Source: Flavobacterium sp. | GTDB taxonomy: Bacteria > Bacteroidota > Bacteroidia > Flavobacteriales > Flavobacteriaceae | DNA: 37,767 nt | Direction of reading: 5' to 3' | Assembly (NCBI GenBank): GCA_030153045.1 | Contig: JASLID010000006.1 | Location: 1-37,767, forward strand | In this document: positions 1 through 8,524 of the stretch, piece after piece | Numbering within the stretch: the first letter of the stretch is position 1 | How the letters are laid out: each line of letters begins with the position of its first letter | Translations under genes and position numbers: made by a program | Notes under the pieces: generated by a model | What the model saw: the letters and a program-made list of their open reading frames with translations, nothing else | What the model was told of the DNA's origin: nothing | Database searches by the model: none

Positions 1-72
1 CTAGACGAGGACTTGTAGCGGATAGCCCGACCCGATCTCGTCTTTTGGGACGAGAGAGGGACACGCCAAAAA
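1..72. repeat. GC-rich intergenic hairpin repeat (left edge)
   Basis: This block is much richer in G and C than the surrounding AT-rich DNA and is not coding in any convincing frame. It holds a hairpin with stem TCTCGTC (36-42) and GACGAGA (49-55) around a TTTTGG loop. An outer CCC (31-33) faces GGG (58-60). The flanks, GCGGATAGCCCGACC and GGGACACGCC, resemble a dispersed intergenic element I recall from Flavobacterium genomes; that link is from memory and unverified. The element may continue beyond the left edge. Confidence 0.5.
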
Positions 73-107
73 CAAAAAAAAGCACCATACTATATATATG
101 ATGCTTT
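71..107 (-). terminator. Rho-independent terminator of the DUF4294 gene
   Basis: A 10-bp stem (79-88 with 98-107) closes a loop of nine bases. Read on the minus strand, the single mismatch becomes a G-U wobble, and the hairpin is followed by a run of T (complement of 71-80). It sits directly after the stop of the minus-strand gene at 112-795. Confidence 0.8.
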
Positions 108-111
108 CGTT

Positions 112-795
112 TTATTTTTCGGCTTTCATGGCTTTGAGCTTTTCGCGCCACAGTTTGGCTAACTCTGTGTAATCCATTTCAACTTTTGATGATTGTTTTG
201 GGAGTCGGCCATCGTTGAAAGACCTATATAGTATTCCTTCTATAATAAAGTCTTCGGAAACGGCATAGGGATCATACTTTGTTTTAAGATTGATATCGAA
301 TAATCTGGCGGTATTGTTTGACCAAAATGCTTTCCAGCCACTTTTTAGATCTTTAATTAAATCGAAAGTAGTCGAGCCTGTTTGCCTGTGAATGAGTTTG
401 ACTAATATTTGTCCGTCTTTACGGCTTAACTTTTTGAGTTGTCCTTCGAACTCATTAGTAAGATAGTTCTCGACTAATTTGAAATACTTCTTTTTTTCTC
501 TTTCGGATTTTAAGGATTGCATCCCTTTGTTTAACGCAACGAGTTTATCGGCTGCTGTTTTAGCATAAGGATAGGTTTTTAGGACTCTTCTTTGAAGAAT
601 TAAGAACTTTTTTCTCTCTTCGGCCGATTTGATATCGTATTTATTAGACACATAGACTTCCTCTAACTCATAGGTGACTTGAGTTACAGTATCTTGTTTT
701 TTATCGTTTTCTACATCGAGCGTATCATTAACCACCTGAGCCTGACTTGCGAAAGGCAAAAGAGCTAGGATAAATACGTATTTTATTAACTTCAT
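112..795 (-). CDS. DUF4294 family secreted protein
   Basis: A protein of 227 residues that I recognise as the DUF4294 family, which is largely confined to Bacteroidota and has no established function. The N-terminus has a signal peptide (hydrophobic residues 5-18, likely cleavage after SQA near residue 19), so the protein is probably periplasmic or outer-membrane-associated. A charged helical middle (about 45-125, rich in Lys/Glu/Arg) carries the conserved region around RRVLKTYPYAKTA. It is divergent from the M42 peptidase gene and followed by its own terminator, so it appears monocistronic. Family assignment is fairly sure; function is unknown. Confidence 0.8.
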   Translation of the reverse strand: MKLIKYVFILALLPFASQAQVVNDTLDVENDKKQDTVTQVTYELEEVYVSNKYDIKSAEERKKFLILQRRVLKTYPYAKTAADKLVALNKGMQSLKSEREKKKYFKLVENYLTNEFEGQLKKLSRKDGQILVKLIHRQTGSTTFDLIKDLKSGWKAFWSNNTARLFDINLKTKYDPYAVSEDFIIEGILYRSFNDGRLPKQSSKVEMDYTELAKLWREKLKAMKAEK

Positions 796-845
796 TTGGA
801 AAATTATTTATTCAAAAATATATAATTATTAAGCAACTCTAATGC

Positions 846-853
846 CAAATTTA
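846..853 (-). promoter_or_regulatory. Candidate -7 element for the DUF4294 gene
   Basis: The minus strand reads TAAATTTG, an exact match to the Bacteroidota -7 consensus TAnnTTTG, about 50 bases upstream of the start codon at 795. No TTG -33 element is seen at the usual spacing, and such octamers arise by chance in AT-rich DNA. Confidence 0.35.
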
Positions 854-875
854 TAAATTAGCGAAAAAATATTTT

Positions 876-1964
876 ATGGCTACAAAATCGATATTAAACA
901 AATCATCTATTACTTTTTTAGAAAAATACTTAAATAATGCTTCTCCAACAGGTTTTGAAAGCGAAGGACAAAAATTATGGATGGATTATTTGAAACCTTA
1001 TGTTGATACTTTTATTACCGACACATATGGAACTGCAGTAGGAATTATAAATCCTGATGCTAAATATAAGGTAGTAATTGAAGGACATAGTGACGAAATC
1101 GCTTGGTATGTAAACTATATTACTGATGATGGTTTAATATATGTTATACGCAATGGCGGTTCAGATCACCAAATTGCTCCTTCTAAGCGTGTCAATATTC
1201 ATACTAAAAAAGGGATTGTAAAAGGTGTTTTTGGCTGGCCAGCCATACATACTCGTAACCGTAGTAAAGAAGAAGCCGCCAGAATAGACAATATATTTAT
1301 TGATTGTGGTTGCTCAACCAAAGAAGAAGTTGAAAAATTAGGTGTACATGTAGGTTGTGTTATTACTTATCCTGACGAGTTTATGATTTTAAACAATGAT
1401 AAATTTGTTTGTCGCGCCATAGATAACAGAATGGGTGGATTTATGATTGCCGAAGTTGCTCGTCTTATGCATGAAAACAAAAAGAAATTACCTTTTGGAT
1501 TGTATATCGTTAATGCGGTTCAGGAAGAAGTAGGTCTTCGTGGCGCCGAAATGATTACCAATACCATTCGTCCAAACGTGGCTATTGTAACCGATGTTTG
1601 TCATGACACTACCACTCCTATGATTGATAAAAAGATAGAAGGCGAAACCAAAATTGGTAAAGGTCCGGTTATCACTTATGCTCCAGCAGTCCAAAATAAT
1701 CTTAGAGAGCTTATTATTGATACAGCCGAGAAAAACAAAATTCCGTTCCAACGATTGGCTTCGTCCAGAGTTACTGGAACCGATACGGATGCTTTTGCTT
1801 ATAGCAATGGCGGAGTTGCATCGGCATTAATTTCGTTACCGTTACGCTATATGCATACTACAGTTGAGATGGTACACCGAGAGGATGTAGAAAACGTGAT
1901 TAAATTAATTTACGAGAGTTTACTTAAAATTGAGAACAACGAAACGTTTTCTTATTTTAAATAA
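876..1964 (+). CDS. M42 family metallo-aminopeptidase
   Basis: A cytosolic, di-metal aminopeptidase of 362 residues, the usual length for peptidase family M42 (the glutamyl aminopeptidase/deblocking aminopeptidase/FrvX group). Candidate metal ligands and catalytic residues are visible in order: His71 and Asp73 in GHSDEIA, Asp183 in AIDNR, Glu217-Glu218 in VQEEVGLRGA, Asp240 in TDVCHD, and His327 in RYMHTTVEM. No signal peptide is present. The kinase gene follows after three bases, so the two are probably co-transcribed, although a functional link is not evident. Substrate specificity cannot be read from the sequence. A cellulase (endoglucanase M) label often attached to this family should not be taken literally. 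Confidence 0.92.
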   Translation: MATKSILNKSSITFLEKYLNNASPTGFESEGQKLWMDYLKPYVDTFITDTYGTAVGIINPDAKYKVVIEGHSDEIAWYVNYITDDGLIYVIRNGGSDHQIAPSKRVNIHTKKGIVKGVFGWPAIHTRNRSKEEAARIDNIFIDCGCSTKEEVEKLGVHVGCVITYPDEFMILNNDKFVCRAIDNRMGGFMIAEVARLMHENKKKLPFGLYIVNAVQEEVGLRGAEMITNTIRPNVAIVTDVCHDTTTPMIDKKIEGETKIGKGPVITYAPAVQNNLRELIIDTAEKNKIPFQRLASSRVTGTDTDAFAYSNGGVASALISLPLRYMHTTVEMVHREDVENVIKLIYESLLKIENNETFSYFK

Positions 1965-1967
1965 AAG

Positions 1968-3911
1968 ATGATTCTATCAAGAAAAATAACTTTATCATTA
2001 CTCTTATTCCTTCCTTCATTAGGTTATTCTATTGGGAAAAAAGATAGTATTAAAACTCAATTTAATACTAAAAACGGTTTTGATAAGGTTATTTTTTATG
2101 AAAAGTTAAATTTAAATGATAAAAGAACTTACAAAGATTTCTTTTATCAGAATTTCCCCAAACTTCTTTCTGAAGAAAAGATAAAATCTAATAAACCGAA
2201 TTTAATAAAATTAAAATTCGCCTTAGCTGAAGTCTATAATATTAAAGGAGATGAAATTAAAGCTATTGAAGTTTTAAAAGAAATTCAAAACGATAAGGAA
2301 TATAAACTTTCCGAATCAGAATATATGAATTTGTTGGTTGGTCTCCAAAAATCATACTTGAATTTGAATTTGTACTCCAATGTTTTTAAAATAAACTCCG
2401 AGATTTCTATCTTAAAAAGGAAAGGTGTCTACTTCCCTTTATGGAGTTACAATATTAAAAGTAGCTTGTATGCCCGACTCTACTTATATGACAAAGCCAT
2501 TGTGCAATTAAAATCTGAAATTCAGGAACTCCTCAAAAACCCTAAAAGAGATTCATTAATTGTACCATCTGCCTATAATGACTTGGGGTATTATTATTCG
2601 ATGAACAACGATATCAATAATGCCTTTCGCTATTATAACCTTTGCTTAAAATTATCCGAAGTAGCCTTAAAAAAAACCAATTTTGATTCCTACTCTCGTT
2701 TAGTTGCAGTGACCAAAGGAAATTTGGGTGTTTTACACATCCGATTAAACGACTATAAAACAGCTATGCCTCTTTTAAAAGAAGATATCGCAGTTGGTCT
2801 AAAAAACAACGACAACAATAATAGTACTGTACAAAGTATTTTACTACTCTCAAAATGTTATTTGCATTTTAAAAATCACCAAGAAGCAGAAGCTGGAATT
2901 CAAAAAGCAGCTGAATTATTACCAAATGGTGTTGATCCAATGGTAAAAGTATCCTACTACAAGACCAAAGCAGCACTCTTTAAATCGCTTAACAAAACAA
3001 AAGAAGCTTACGATTTATTTGAAAAGGCATTTGCTTTAAGTGATTCCATCAATAGTAATAAACAACGATTGTTATTGGCAGGAAATGAAATTTTATATCA
3101 ACTAGAGGAGAAAGACAATTTAATTGAGCAACAACAATTAGACATCAATAAAAAGCAAAAAGGCTTATTGTTAATACTTATTTTTGGTTTGGCAACAGTT
3201 TTAGTAACTGGTCTTTTATATTTGATAAATTCTAGAAAGAAACAAAGAGAGATTCAGAAAATGAATGTTGAAATCTCTGCCAAAAACAAAACAATTAAAG
3301 AGTCTTTAGCTGAAAAAGACATACTTTTAAAGGAAATTCATCATAGAGTGAAAAACAATCTTCAGATAATTTCTGGAATTCTGGAGCTTCAAAATATAAA
3401 TGTATCGGACGATAACGCCAAAATCATTTTACAAGAAGGACAAGCACGAATTCAATCGATTGCTTTAATCCATAAAACACTTTATCAATCAGAGAATTTC
3501 AGTACCGTTTCTTTTCAAAACTATTTAACCGAATTGATTAATGCAATTCAAAATACATATCGCAATAATTCAAAAATCAAAACAATCATAAATTCAAATG
3601 AAATTGAATTAAGCATAAATACTGCTATTCCGCTGAGTTTGATTATCAATGAAATTATTACCAATTGCTTCAAGCATGCATTTATAGGAAAGGAGAAAGG
3701 ACAAATAAATATCAATTTTACCAAAGATCAAGAATTGTATAAACTAATCATCAAAGATAATGGTAATGGGCTTCCAACAGACTTTAACCCAAAAAACCTC
3801 CATTCGATAGGCTTTGATCTTATTCGAGGACTTACCAAACAGCTTGGAGGCACTTTTGATTGGCTTAGTCAAAATGGAACAACAATAATTATTACTTTTA
3901 AAGACTTATAA
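1968..3911 (+). CDS. TPR-containing membrane sensor histidine kinase (HisKA_2 type)
   Basis: A sensor kinase of 647 residues. It starts with a signal peptide (about 1-21). A long alpha-helical TPR-like sensor region follows (about 80-365), then a short coiled coil, a single transmembrane helix (about 399-420) and a cytoplasmic kinase core. The core is of the HisKA_2/HWE-like type: EIHHRVKNNLQ holds the phospho-accepting His (458/459), the N box is NEIITNCFKHAF (561-572), and the G-box region DNGNGLP lies at 597-603. The sensor part is probably periplasmic, as in other Bacteroidota TPR kinases; the ligand is unknown. It starts three bases after the M42 gene and ends two bases before the response-regulator gene, which is almost certainly its partner. 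Confidence 0.9.
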   Translation: MILSRKITLSLLLFLPSLGYSIGKKDSIKTQFNTKNGFDKVIFYEKLNLNDKRTYKDFFYQNFPKLLSEEKIKSNKPNLIKLKFALAEVYNIKGDEIKAIEVLKEIQNDKEYKLSESEYMNLLVGLQKSYLNLNLYSNVFKINSEISILKRKGVYFPLWSYNIKSSLYARLYLYDKAIVQLKSEIQELLKNPKRDSLIVPSAYNDLGYYYSMNNDINNAFRYYNLCLKLSEVALKKTNFDSYSRLVAVTKGNLGVLHIRLNDYKTAMPLLKEDIAVGLKNNDNNNSTVQSILLLSKCYLHFKNHQEAEAGIQKAAELLPNGVDPMVKVSYYKTKAALFKSLNKTKEAYDLFEKAFALSDSINSNKQRLLLAGNEILYQLEEKDNLIEQQQLDINKKQKGLLLILIFGLATVLVTGLLYLINSRKKQREIQKMNVEISAKNKTIKESLAEKDILLKEIHHRVKNNLQIISGILELQNINVSDDNAKIILQEGQARIQSIALIHKTLYQSENFSTVSFQNYLTELINAIQNTYRNNSKIKTIINSNEIELSINTAIPLSLIINEIITNCFKHAFIGKEKGQININFTKDQELYKLIIKDNGNGLPTDFNPKNLHSIGFDLIRGLTKQLGGTFDWLSQNGTTIIITFKDL

Positions 3912-3913
3912 TT

Positions 3914-4639
3914 ATGAATCAACCTTTAAACATATTAGTTGTAGAAGACGAGTACATTACACAAAAAACCATTTCTGTTTTTCTGAAAGAAATGGGCTAT
4001 AATGTAATTGGAACTGCTATGAATGCAACAGAAGCCATTGAAATACTGGAGAATAACAAGGTAGAATTTGTTTTACTTGACATTACTATTCAAGGAGATA
4101 AAGACGGGATTTGGATTGCCAATCACATTATAGAAAATTACCAAATTCCACATATTTTCTTAACCGCTTATACTGATGATCTTACCATAAAAAATGCCAT
4201 CGCAACAAATCCATATGGTTACTTGATTAAGCCTTTTCAAAAAGCAGAACTATTTTCTGCTATTGAAATAGCTATTTTGAATTTTAATAAGCAGATACAA
4301 ACCTCTGAAGAAACTATAACTGATTTTGTTTATATCAAACATAACGAAGTTTATGAAAGAGTTATGTTAGATGAAATTCTTCATATTGAATGCCAAAAAA
4401 ATTACTTACTCCTGTTTACTTCTCAAAAAGAATATCGATTCCGATCAACTATTACCGAATTTTTATCCAAGCTGCCCCATACGTTTATCAAAACCCACAA
4501 AGGTTTCATTATAAACAGCACTAAAATTGAAAGTTTTAATTCCAATTATATTTGCATAGACAATAAAAAAATTCCAATATCAAAAAGCTATAAAGAAGAT
4601 GTTTTACAAAAGTTGAACAACTCATTATTAAGTATTTAA
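3914..4639 (+). CDS. LytTR-type DNA-binding response regulator
   Basis: A response regulator of 241 residues. The receiver domain spans about 5-125, with acidic residues Glu11-Asp12, phospho-accepting Asp56 in LLDI, Thr84 and Lys106. A LytTR DNA-binding domain follows (about 140-238), recognisable by the HIECQKNYLLL and FIKTHKGFIIN segments. It is the cytoplasmic output partner of the kinase immediately upstream, with a two-base gap. LytTR regulators bind direct-repeat sites upstream of target genes. The secreted-protein gene starting about 100 bases downstream is a possible target, but I could not identify a clear binding site. Confidence 0.93.
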   Translation: MNQPLNILVVEDEYITQKTISVFLKEMGYNVIGTAMNATEAIEILENNKVEFVLLDITIQGDKDGIWIANHIIENYQIPHIFLTAYTDDLTIKNAIATNPYGYLIKPFQKAELFSAIEIAILNFNKQIQTSEETITDFVYIKHNEVYERVMLDEILHIECQKNYLLLFTSQKEYRFRSTITEFLSKLPHTFIKTHKGFIINSTKIESFNSNYICIDNKKIPISKSYKEDVLQKLNNSLLSI

Positions 4640-4740
4640 ATATTTATATCCCAAAATAGCATTACTTTATCCCACTTTTTTTTAATAGCAGTTACTTTTT
4701 CTAATTTTTGTTGATACAACCAAAACACCAACAAAATATC

Positions 4741-6054
4741 ATGAAAAAATTACTTTTTGTTTTACTTTTTCCAATAGCTGTCTTTTCGCAAGTTGGAATT
4801 AATACAACAACTCCCAATGCCAGTTCCATGCTTGACATAACAGCTACAGACAAAGGGCTTTTAATTCCAAGAATTTCAATTCCTAATTTAAGTGCCTCAG
4901 CTCCGGTAACTTCTCCGGCAACCAGTTTAATGGTTTATAATACCAATGCTACAACCGGAATTGGATTTTACTATTGGAATGGCAGTATTTGGACTCCATT
5001 TACAGGATCAACAAACCATTGGACAAAAGTAGGGAATGATATTTACAATAATAATACAGCAAATGTGGGAGTTGGTACTTCGGCACCAACAACAAAGCTT
5101 CATATTGAGAATACTGGAGGCGCTACAACATTACTAAGTCAGAATTTTGAAAGCAATGCAATTACTCCACTAACATCGGCAGGAACTGCATGGGCAACAC
5201 AAACTATTCAAAAAAATGCAGGAACTTACGCTGCAAAATCAGGATCTATTGGCGACAGTCAAACTTCATCTATGTCATCTGCAACTATTACTGTTCCTGC
5301 TGGAGGCGGTACTTTAAGTTTTTATTTAAGAGTGAATAGTGAAGCTAATTACGATTATTTGCGCTTTTTTATAGATGGGGTTCAACAAAATCAATGGTCA
5401 GGTACCGTTGGCTGGACACAACAAACCTATATTCTTGCAGCTGGTTCAAGAACACTACGTTGGGATTATGTTAAAGATAGTTCAAGTGCTGTTGGTGAAG
5501 ATGCTGCTTACGTTGATGATGTTACTATTTCTGTTCTCGCACCTGCAGCATTACGAATTGTTGATGGAAATCAAGGAGTTGGAAAAACATTAGTTTCCGA
5601 TGCCTCTGGTAATGCAACTTGGCAACAAATTACTGCTTCAAGTCTTTCAATGCCTGAATTAGCTTTTATTCAGGATTTGGAAATTCCAATTTGTGGTTCG
5701 GTTGCGGTTGGTAGTACCGGAAGTTACATCCGAACAGTAAAAGGGGTAAGTACAACGGTGACATGGACAGTTTTACAAAGACAAACGTCTGCAGCTATAG
5801 CAGCTGGCACGCCTCTAAAAGCAGAAAGACTACAAGTACGATATGATTTTAGTCCACAATTGCCTTTTGTGCCAAGTGGTTTTATGTTCAGTCCATACAA
5901 TAACAGCTCCTATCCTGATACTTTCAATTTGAATTATGCATTAAAATCTCAAAGTTCATTGACTATGAACATAACAAGGTCAGATATTTTAGGTGATACT
6001 AGTGCCGCTTGCTGGCTCGGACAGTTTTATTTTGATGCTATTATAATGAACTAA
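4741..6054 (+). CDS. Secreted beta-rich surface-type protein
   Basis: The start is the ATG at 4741, which gives MKKLLFVLLFPIAVFSQ, a clean signal peptide. An in-frame TTG at 4708 would add residues ahead of that signal and is not used here. The mature protein begins VGINTTTPNASSMLDI, a head region I recall from many flavobacterial secreted proteins that resemble tail-fibre or adhesin heads. It includes the GLLIPRISIPN and GFYYWNGSIWTPF segments. A jelly-roll-like beta domain follows (about residues 125-265, ending DAAYVDDVTISV), and then a C-terminal domain with three Cys residues. No T9SS sorting tail is evident. It follows the LytTR regulator and has its own terminator. Function is unknown; a surface or adhesive role is inferred. 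Confidence 0.75.
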   Translation: MKKLLFVLLFPIAVFSQVGINTTTPNASSMLDITATDKGLLIPRISIPNLSASAPVTSPATSLMVYNTNATTGIGFYYWNGSIWTPFTGSTNHWTKVGNDIYNNNTANVGVGTSAPTTKLHIENTGGATTLLSQNFESNAITPLTSAGTAWATQTIQKNAGTYAAKSGSIGDSQTSSMSSATITVPAGGGTLSFYLRVNSEANYDYLRFFIDGVQQNQWSGTVGWTQQTYILAAGSRTLRWDYVKDSSSAVGEDAAYVDDVTISVLAPAALRIVDGNQGVGKTLVSDASGNATWQQITASSLSMPELAFIQDLEIPICGSVAVGSTGSYIRTVKGVSTTVTWTVLQRQTSAAIAAGTPLKAERLQVRYDFSPQLPFVPSGFMFSPYNNSSYPDTFNLNYALKSQSSLTMNITRSDILGDTSAACWLGQFYFDAIIMN

Positions 6055-6115
6055 TCATAAAAAAATAAAGCGGTTTCCACTGCAAATGAAAATAAAGTGG
6101 AAGAATCGAACTTAT

Positions 6116-6156
6116 AAAAACCATAATTCTAAATTATTGAATTATGGTTTTTTTAT
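6116..6156 (+). terminator. Rho-independent terminator after the 4741-6054 gene
   Basis: A 14-bp perfect stem (6116-6129 with 6139-6152) around a nine-base loop is followed by further T residues. A weaker inverted repeat, TTCCACT (6075-6081) and AGTGGAA (6096-6102), lies between the stop codon and this hairpin. Confidence 0.85.
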
Positions 6157-6164
6157 TAACTTTA
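6137..6164 (+). promoter_or_regulatory. Candidate promoter for the DUF1801 gene
   Basis: A TTG at 6137-6139 and TAACTTTA at 6157-6164 (seven of eight bases of the TAnnTTTG pattern) are separated by 17 bases. The predicted start site is about ten bases upstream of the ATG at 6184. The -33 part overlaps the preceding terminator. Confidence 0.4.
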
Positions 6165-6183
6165 CTATAAACAAATCAAAAAA

Positions 6184-6645
6184 ATGCAATCGAAAGCCAC
6201 AACAGTCAATGACTATCTGAATGAAATTCCAGAAGATCGAAAGGTCGGTTTCAATAAATTGAGAGATGTAATACTTAAAAATATACCCGAGGGATTTCAA
6301 GAATGCATGGGTTACGGAATGATGGGATATTCAGTTCCACATGCAATTTACCCAAACGGATATCATTGTGATCCTAAAATGCCTCTTCCGTTTGCCGGAA
6401 TGGCTTCACAGAAAAACTTCATTGCCTTTTATCATATGGGAATTTATGCCGATCCCGAATTACTCGAATGGTTTACTTCCGAGTTTCCAAAGCATTCTAA
6501 AAAAAGGTTAGATATGGGGAAAAGTTGTATGCGTTTTAAGAAACCTGAAGATATTCCGTTTGAATTGATTGGCGAACTCATGCAAAAAATAACGGTTGAG
6601 AAATGGATAAACACTTACGAATCGGTATTCAAAAAATCAAAATAA
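6184..6645 (+). CDS. DUF1801 domain protein
   Basis: A cytosolic protein of 153 residues that matches the DUF1801 (YdhG-like) family in length and pattern: the N-terminal DYLNEIPEDRK segment, then GYGMMGYSVPH, the central FIAFYHMGIYADPELLEWF segment, and the KSCMRFKKPEDIP motif near the C-terminus. The family has a frataxin-like fold in its best-studied member (Bacillus subtilis YdhG/Fra), but most members, including this one, have no proven function. It is followed after 24 bases by the SRPBCC gene, and the two are probably one transcript. Confidence 0.8.
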   Translation: MQSKATTVNDYLNEIPEDRKVGFNKLRDVILKNIPEGFQECMGYGMMGYSVPHAIYPNGYHCDPKMPLPFAGMASQKNFIAFYHMGIYADPELLEWFTSEFPKHSKKRLDMGKSCMRFKKPEDIPFELIGELMQKITVEKWINTYESVFKKSK

Positions 6646-6669
6646 ACAGTAACCTTAAACTATTTAACC

Positions 6670-7212
6670 ATGAGAATTATCAAAAAAATTGTTTTATTCC
6701 TAGTTGTCCTAATTGGATTATTTTTACTTGCTGCCTTATTCATGAAAAAAGATTATGCAGTAGAAAGAGAAGTTGTTATCAACAAACCTAAAGACAGTGT
6801 TTTTAACTACATTAAATATGTCAAAAATCAAGACTATTTTAGTGTTTGGAATCAAAAAGACCCTGCCATGAAAAAAACTTTCTCTGGAACCGATGGTCAA
6901 GTTGGATTTGTGTACGGATGGGACAGTGCCAAAGATGATGTTGGCGCTGGGGAGCAAGAAATTAAAAAAATTACTAATGGGGAACGCCTTGATTTAGAAT
7001 TGCGTTTTACAAGACCATTTGAAGATACAGGCTATGCTTATTTAACTACCGAAGCAGTTTCGCCAACACAAACCAAGGTAAAATGGGGCTTTAATGGAAA
7101 AATGCCTTTTCCTATGAATGCCATGATGCCTATTATGGGAATGGAAGACATGTTAGGTGGTGATTTACAAAAAGGTCTTGACGATTTAAAAGTTATCCTC
7201 GAGAAGAACTAA
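6670..7212 (+). CDS. Membrane-anchored SRPBCC (START/Bet v1-like) protein
   Basis: A protein of 180 residues with one N-terminal membrane helix (about 5-24). A single SRPBCC lipid/ligand-binding fold follows, of the polyketide-cyclase-like type. The recognisable opening is REVVINKPKDSVFNYIKYVKN, followed by the SVWNQKDPAMKKTFSG region and a closing amphipathic helix (LGGDLQKGLDDLKVIL). Such proteins bind small hydrophobic molecules in a cavity; the ligand here is unknown. It is paired with the upstream DUF1801 gene and followed by a strong terminator. Confidence 0.8.
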   Translation: MRIIKKIVLFLVVLIGLFLLAALFMKKDYAVEREVVINKPKDSVFNYIKYVKNQDYFSVWNQKDPAMKKTFSGTDGQVGFVYGWDSAKDDVGAGEQEIKKITNGERLDLELRFTRPFEDTGYAYLTTEAVSPTQTKVKWGFNGKMPFPMNAMMPIMGMEDMLGGDLQKGLDDLKVILEKN

Positions 7213-7270
7213 ATAGTTGAATTGACTTATTATAAAAGAGTATATCATTTTTATAAAAGTAATTTATATG

Positions 7271-7314
7271 AAAAATCCTGGTTTACAAGTTCTTAATTGT
7301 AAATCAGGATTTTT
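7271..7314 (+). terminator. Rho-independent terminator after the SRPBCC gene
   Basis: An 18-bp stem (7271-7288 with 7297-7314) contains one G-U wobble when read on the plus strand and ends in a T run. It lies between convergent genes and may also serve the minus-strand gene, though on that strand the wobble becomes a mismatch. Confidence 0.8.
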
Positions 7315-7349
7315 GATTTTAAAACCAAAAATTGGTATTCATTTGAAGA

Positions 7350-7892
7350 TTAGTTTGCTGTAATAGTATTGTCGTCAGCTATCATTTCTTCAATAGTTTT
7401 AATAGATTTGTTAAAAACTACATTATCTATTTTTTCAGTATAAGATGAATCTTGAGATAAGTGAAAATCCAATACTTGTGTTTCGTTTGAAGATTGATTT
7501 TCAGTTATAGCATTATCTTCTGCAATAACTTCTTCAATAGTTTTTTCATTATTATAAGGAAGTACATTTTCAATTACTACTAAATTAAATATTTGTGCTT
7601 CATTTGAAAATTGATTCTCAGTTATAGCATTATCTTCAGCCATAATCTCTTCAATCGATTTTTCATTTTCATAAGGAAGAGCATTTTCTATTGTTACAAA
7701 ATCCAACGCTTGTGTATCATTTGAAAAATGATTCTCAGTTATGGCATTATCTTCTGTGATAACCTCTTCAATTGTTTTTCCATTATCGTAAGGAAGTGCA
7801 TTTTCTATTGCTACAAAATTCAACGCTTGTACTTCATTTGAAAATTGATTCTCAGTTATGGCATTATCTTGTGCGATAACTTCTTCGATACT
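7350..7892 (-). repeat. Tandem 117-bp coding repeats
   Basis: The DNA encoding residues 101-280 of the minus-strand protein consists of three near-complete 117-bp units (7542-7892), one diverged longer unit and a final partial unit. The units differ mostly at scattered positions, so they duplicated some time ago and have since drifted. Confidence 0.8.
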
Positions 7893-8192
7893 CATTGATG
7901 GTATTCCCCCTACCATTGCAAAGTCATTTAAATTGTTATTCATCGAAGGTTGAGTCAAATGAGTTACAACTGCTGTTTTATGTTTCAGTACATTTGAAAC
8001 ATTCTTCATTGGAAATTTTTCTTGTTCTAAAGAATAGATATCGGTTAATAAAGCTGTAGGAATATCATTTTGAGAAGCTTCTACCACTTCATCCTGAGAA
8101 ACTTTTGTTCCTTTTCTTGTATGGAAAGACCCATCACTAACATTGGTTATAACTACCAAAGCAACTGCTAAATTAAATATTGAACTTTTCAT
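7350..8192 (-). CDS. Secreted protein with tandem 39-residue repeats
   Basis: I do not recognise a named family. The 280-residue product has a hydrophobic N-terminus (about 5-17) that could be a signal or anchor segment, and a non-repeated part up to residue 100. Three consecutive 39-residue repeats follow (101-139, 140-178, 179-217), then a diverged fourth unit (218-265) and a terminal partial copy (266-280). The core is IEEVIAEDNAITENQFSNE and the second half ends ENALPYxNxK. The repeats are very acidic, have no Cys, and look like alpha-helix plus linker. The gene is alone between a terminator and a long non-coding gap. A surface, envelope or protein-binding role is only a guess. Confidence 0.7.
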   Translation of the reverse strand: MKSSIFNLAVALVVITNVSDGSFHTRKGTKVSQDEVVEASQNDIPTALLTDIYSLEQEKFPMKNVSNVLKHKTAVVTHLTQPSMNNNLNDFAMVGGIPSMSIEEVIAQDNAITENQFSNEVQALNFVAIENALPYDNGKTIEEVITEDNAITENHFSNDTQALDFVTIENALPYENEKSIEEIMAEDNAITENQFSNEAQIFNLVVIENVLPYNNEKTIEEVIAEDNAITENQSSNETQVLDFHLSQDSSYTEKIDNVVFNKSIKTIEEMIADDNTITAN

Positions 8193-8524
8193 GATAATGT
8201 ATTTTTTAATTGTTTGTTTATTTTTTTTTGCATCATTATAAAAACATATAATAATATCCTATGCAAATATATGTCTAAAATCAGGTATCTTGTTTTACAT
8301 AGTACTTAATTTTAACTTTATTTTAACAAAAAACTTTTACAAGTCATTCAAAATAAGAGAATTAGTAAAATTCAGTATTTAAATCAGGATAAACTATGAG
8401 AAATAAAAGAGCTCTATTTAACAAATTATTCTTGTAAGACGACATGAAAATATTATTGTTACTCTAATTTTAGATTATAACAATTATTTAACGCATTCAT
8501 TTTAAAACAATTAAAACAGGGTAT
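8193..8524. other. Non-coding gap of about 330 bases
   Basis: Very AT-rich and without a convincing reading frame or RNA gene. The only signal I see is a minus-strand TATATTTG at 8264-8271, an exact TAnnTTTG match about 70 bases upstream of the repeat-protein start, without a -33 TTG at normal spacing. The rest (about 8280-8520) shows nothing I can name. Confidence 0.5.

Noticed and set aside
4741..6054. Phage tail-fibre gene, suggesting a prophage
   Set aside because: The protein has a signal peptide and there are no other phage genes, integrase or att-like repeats around it.
7350..7892. Regular repeats that might be taken for a CRISPR array
   Set aside because: The units are 117 bp, in frame, encode a continuous protein and lack short identical repeats with unique spacers.
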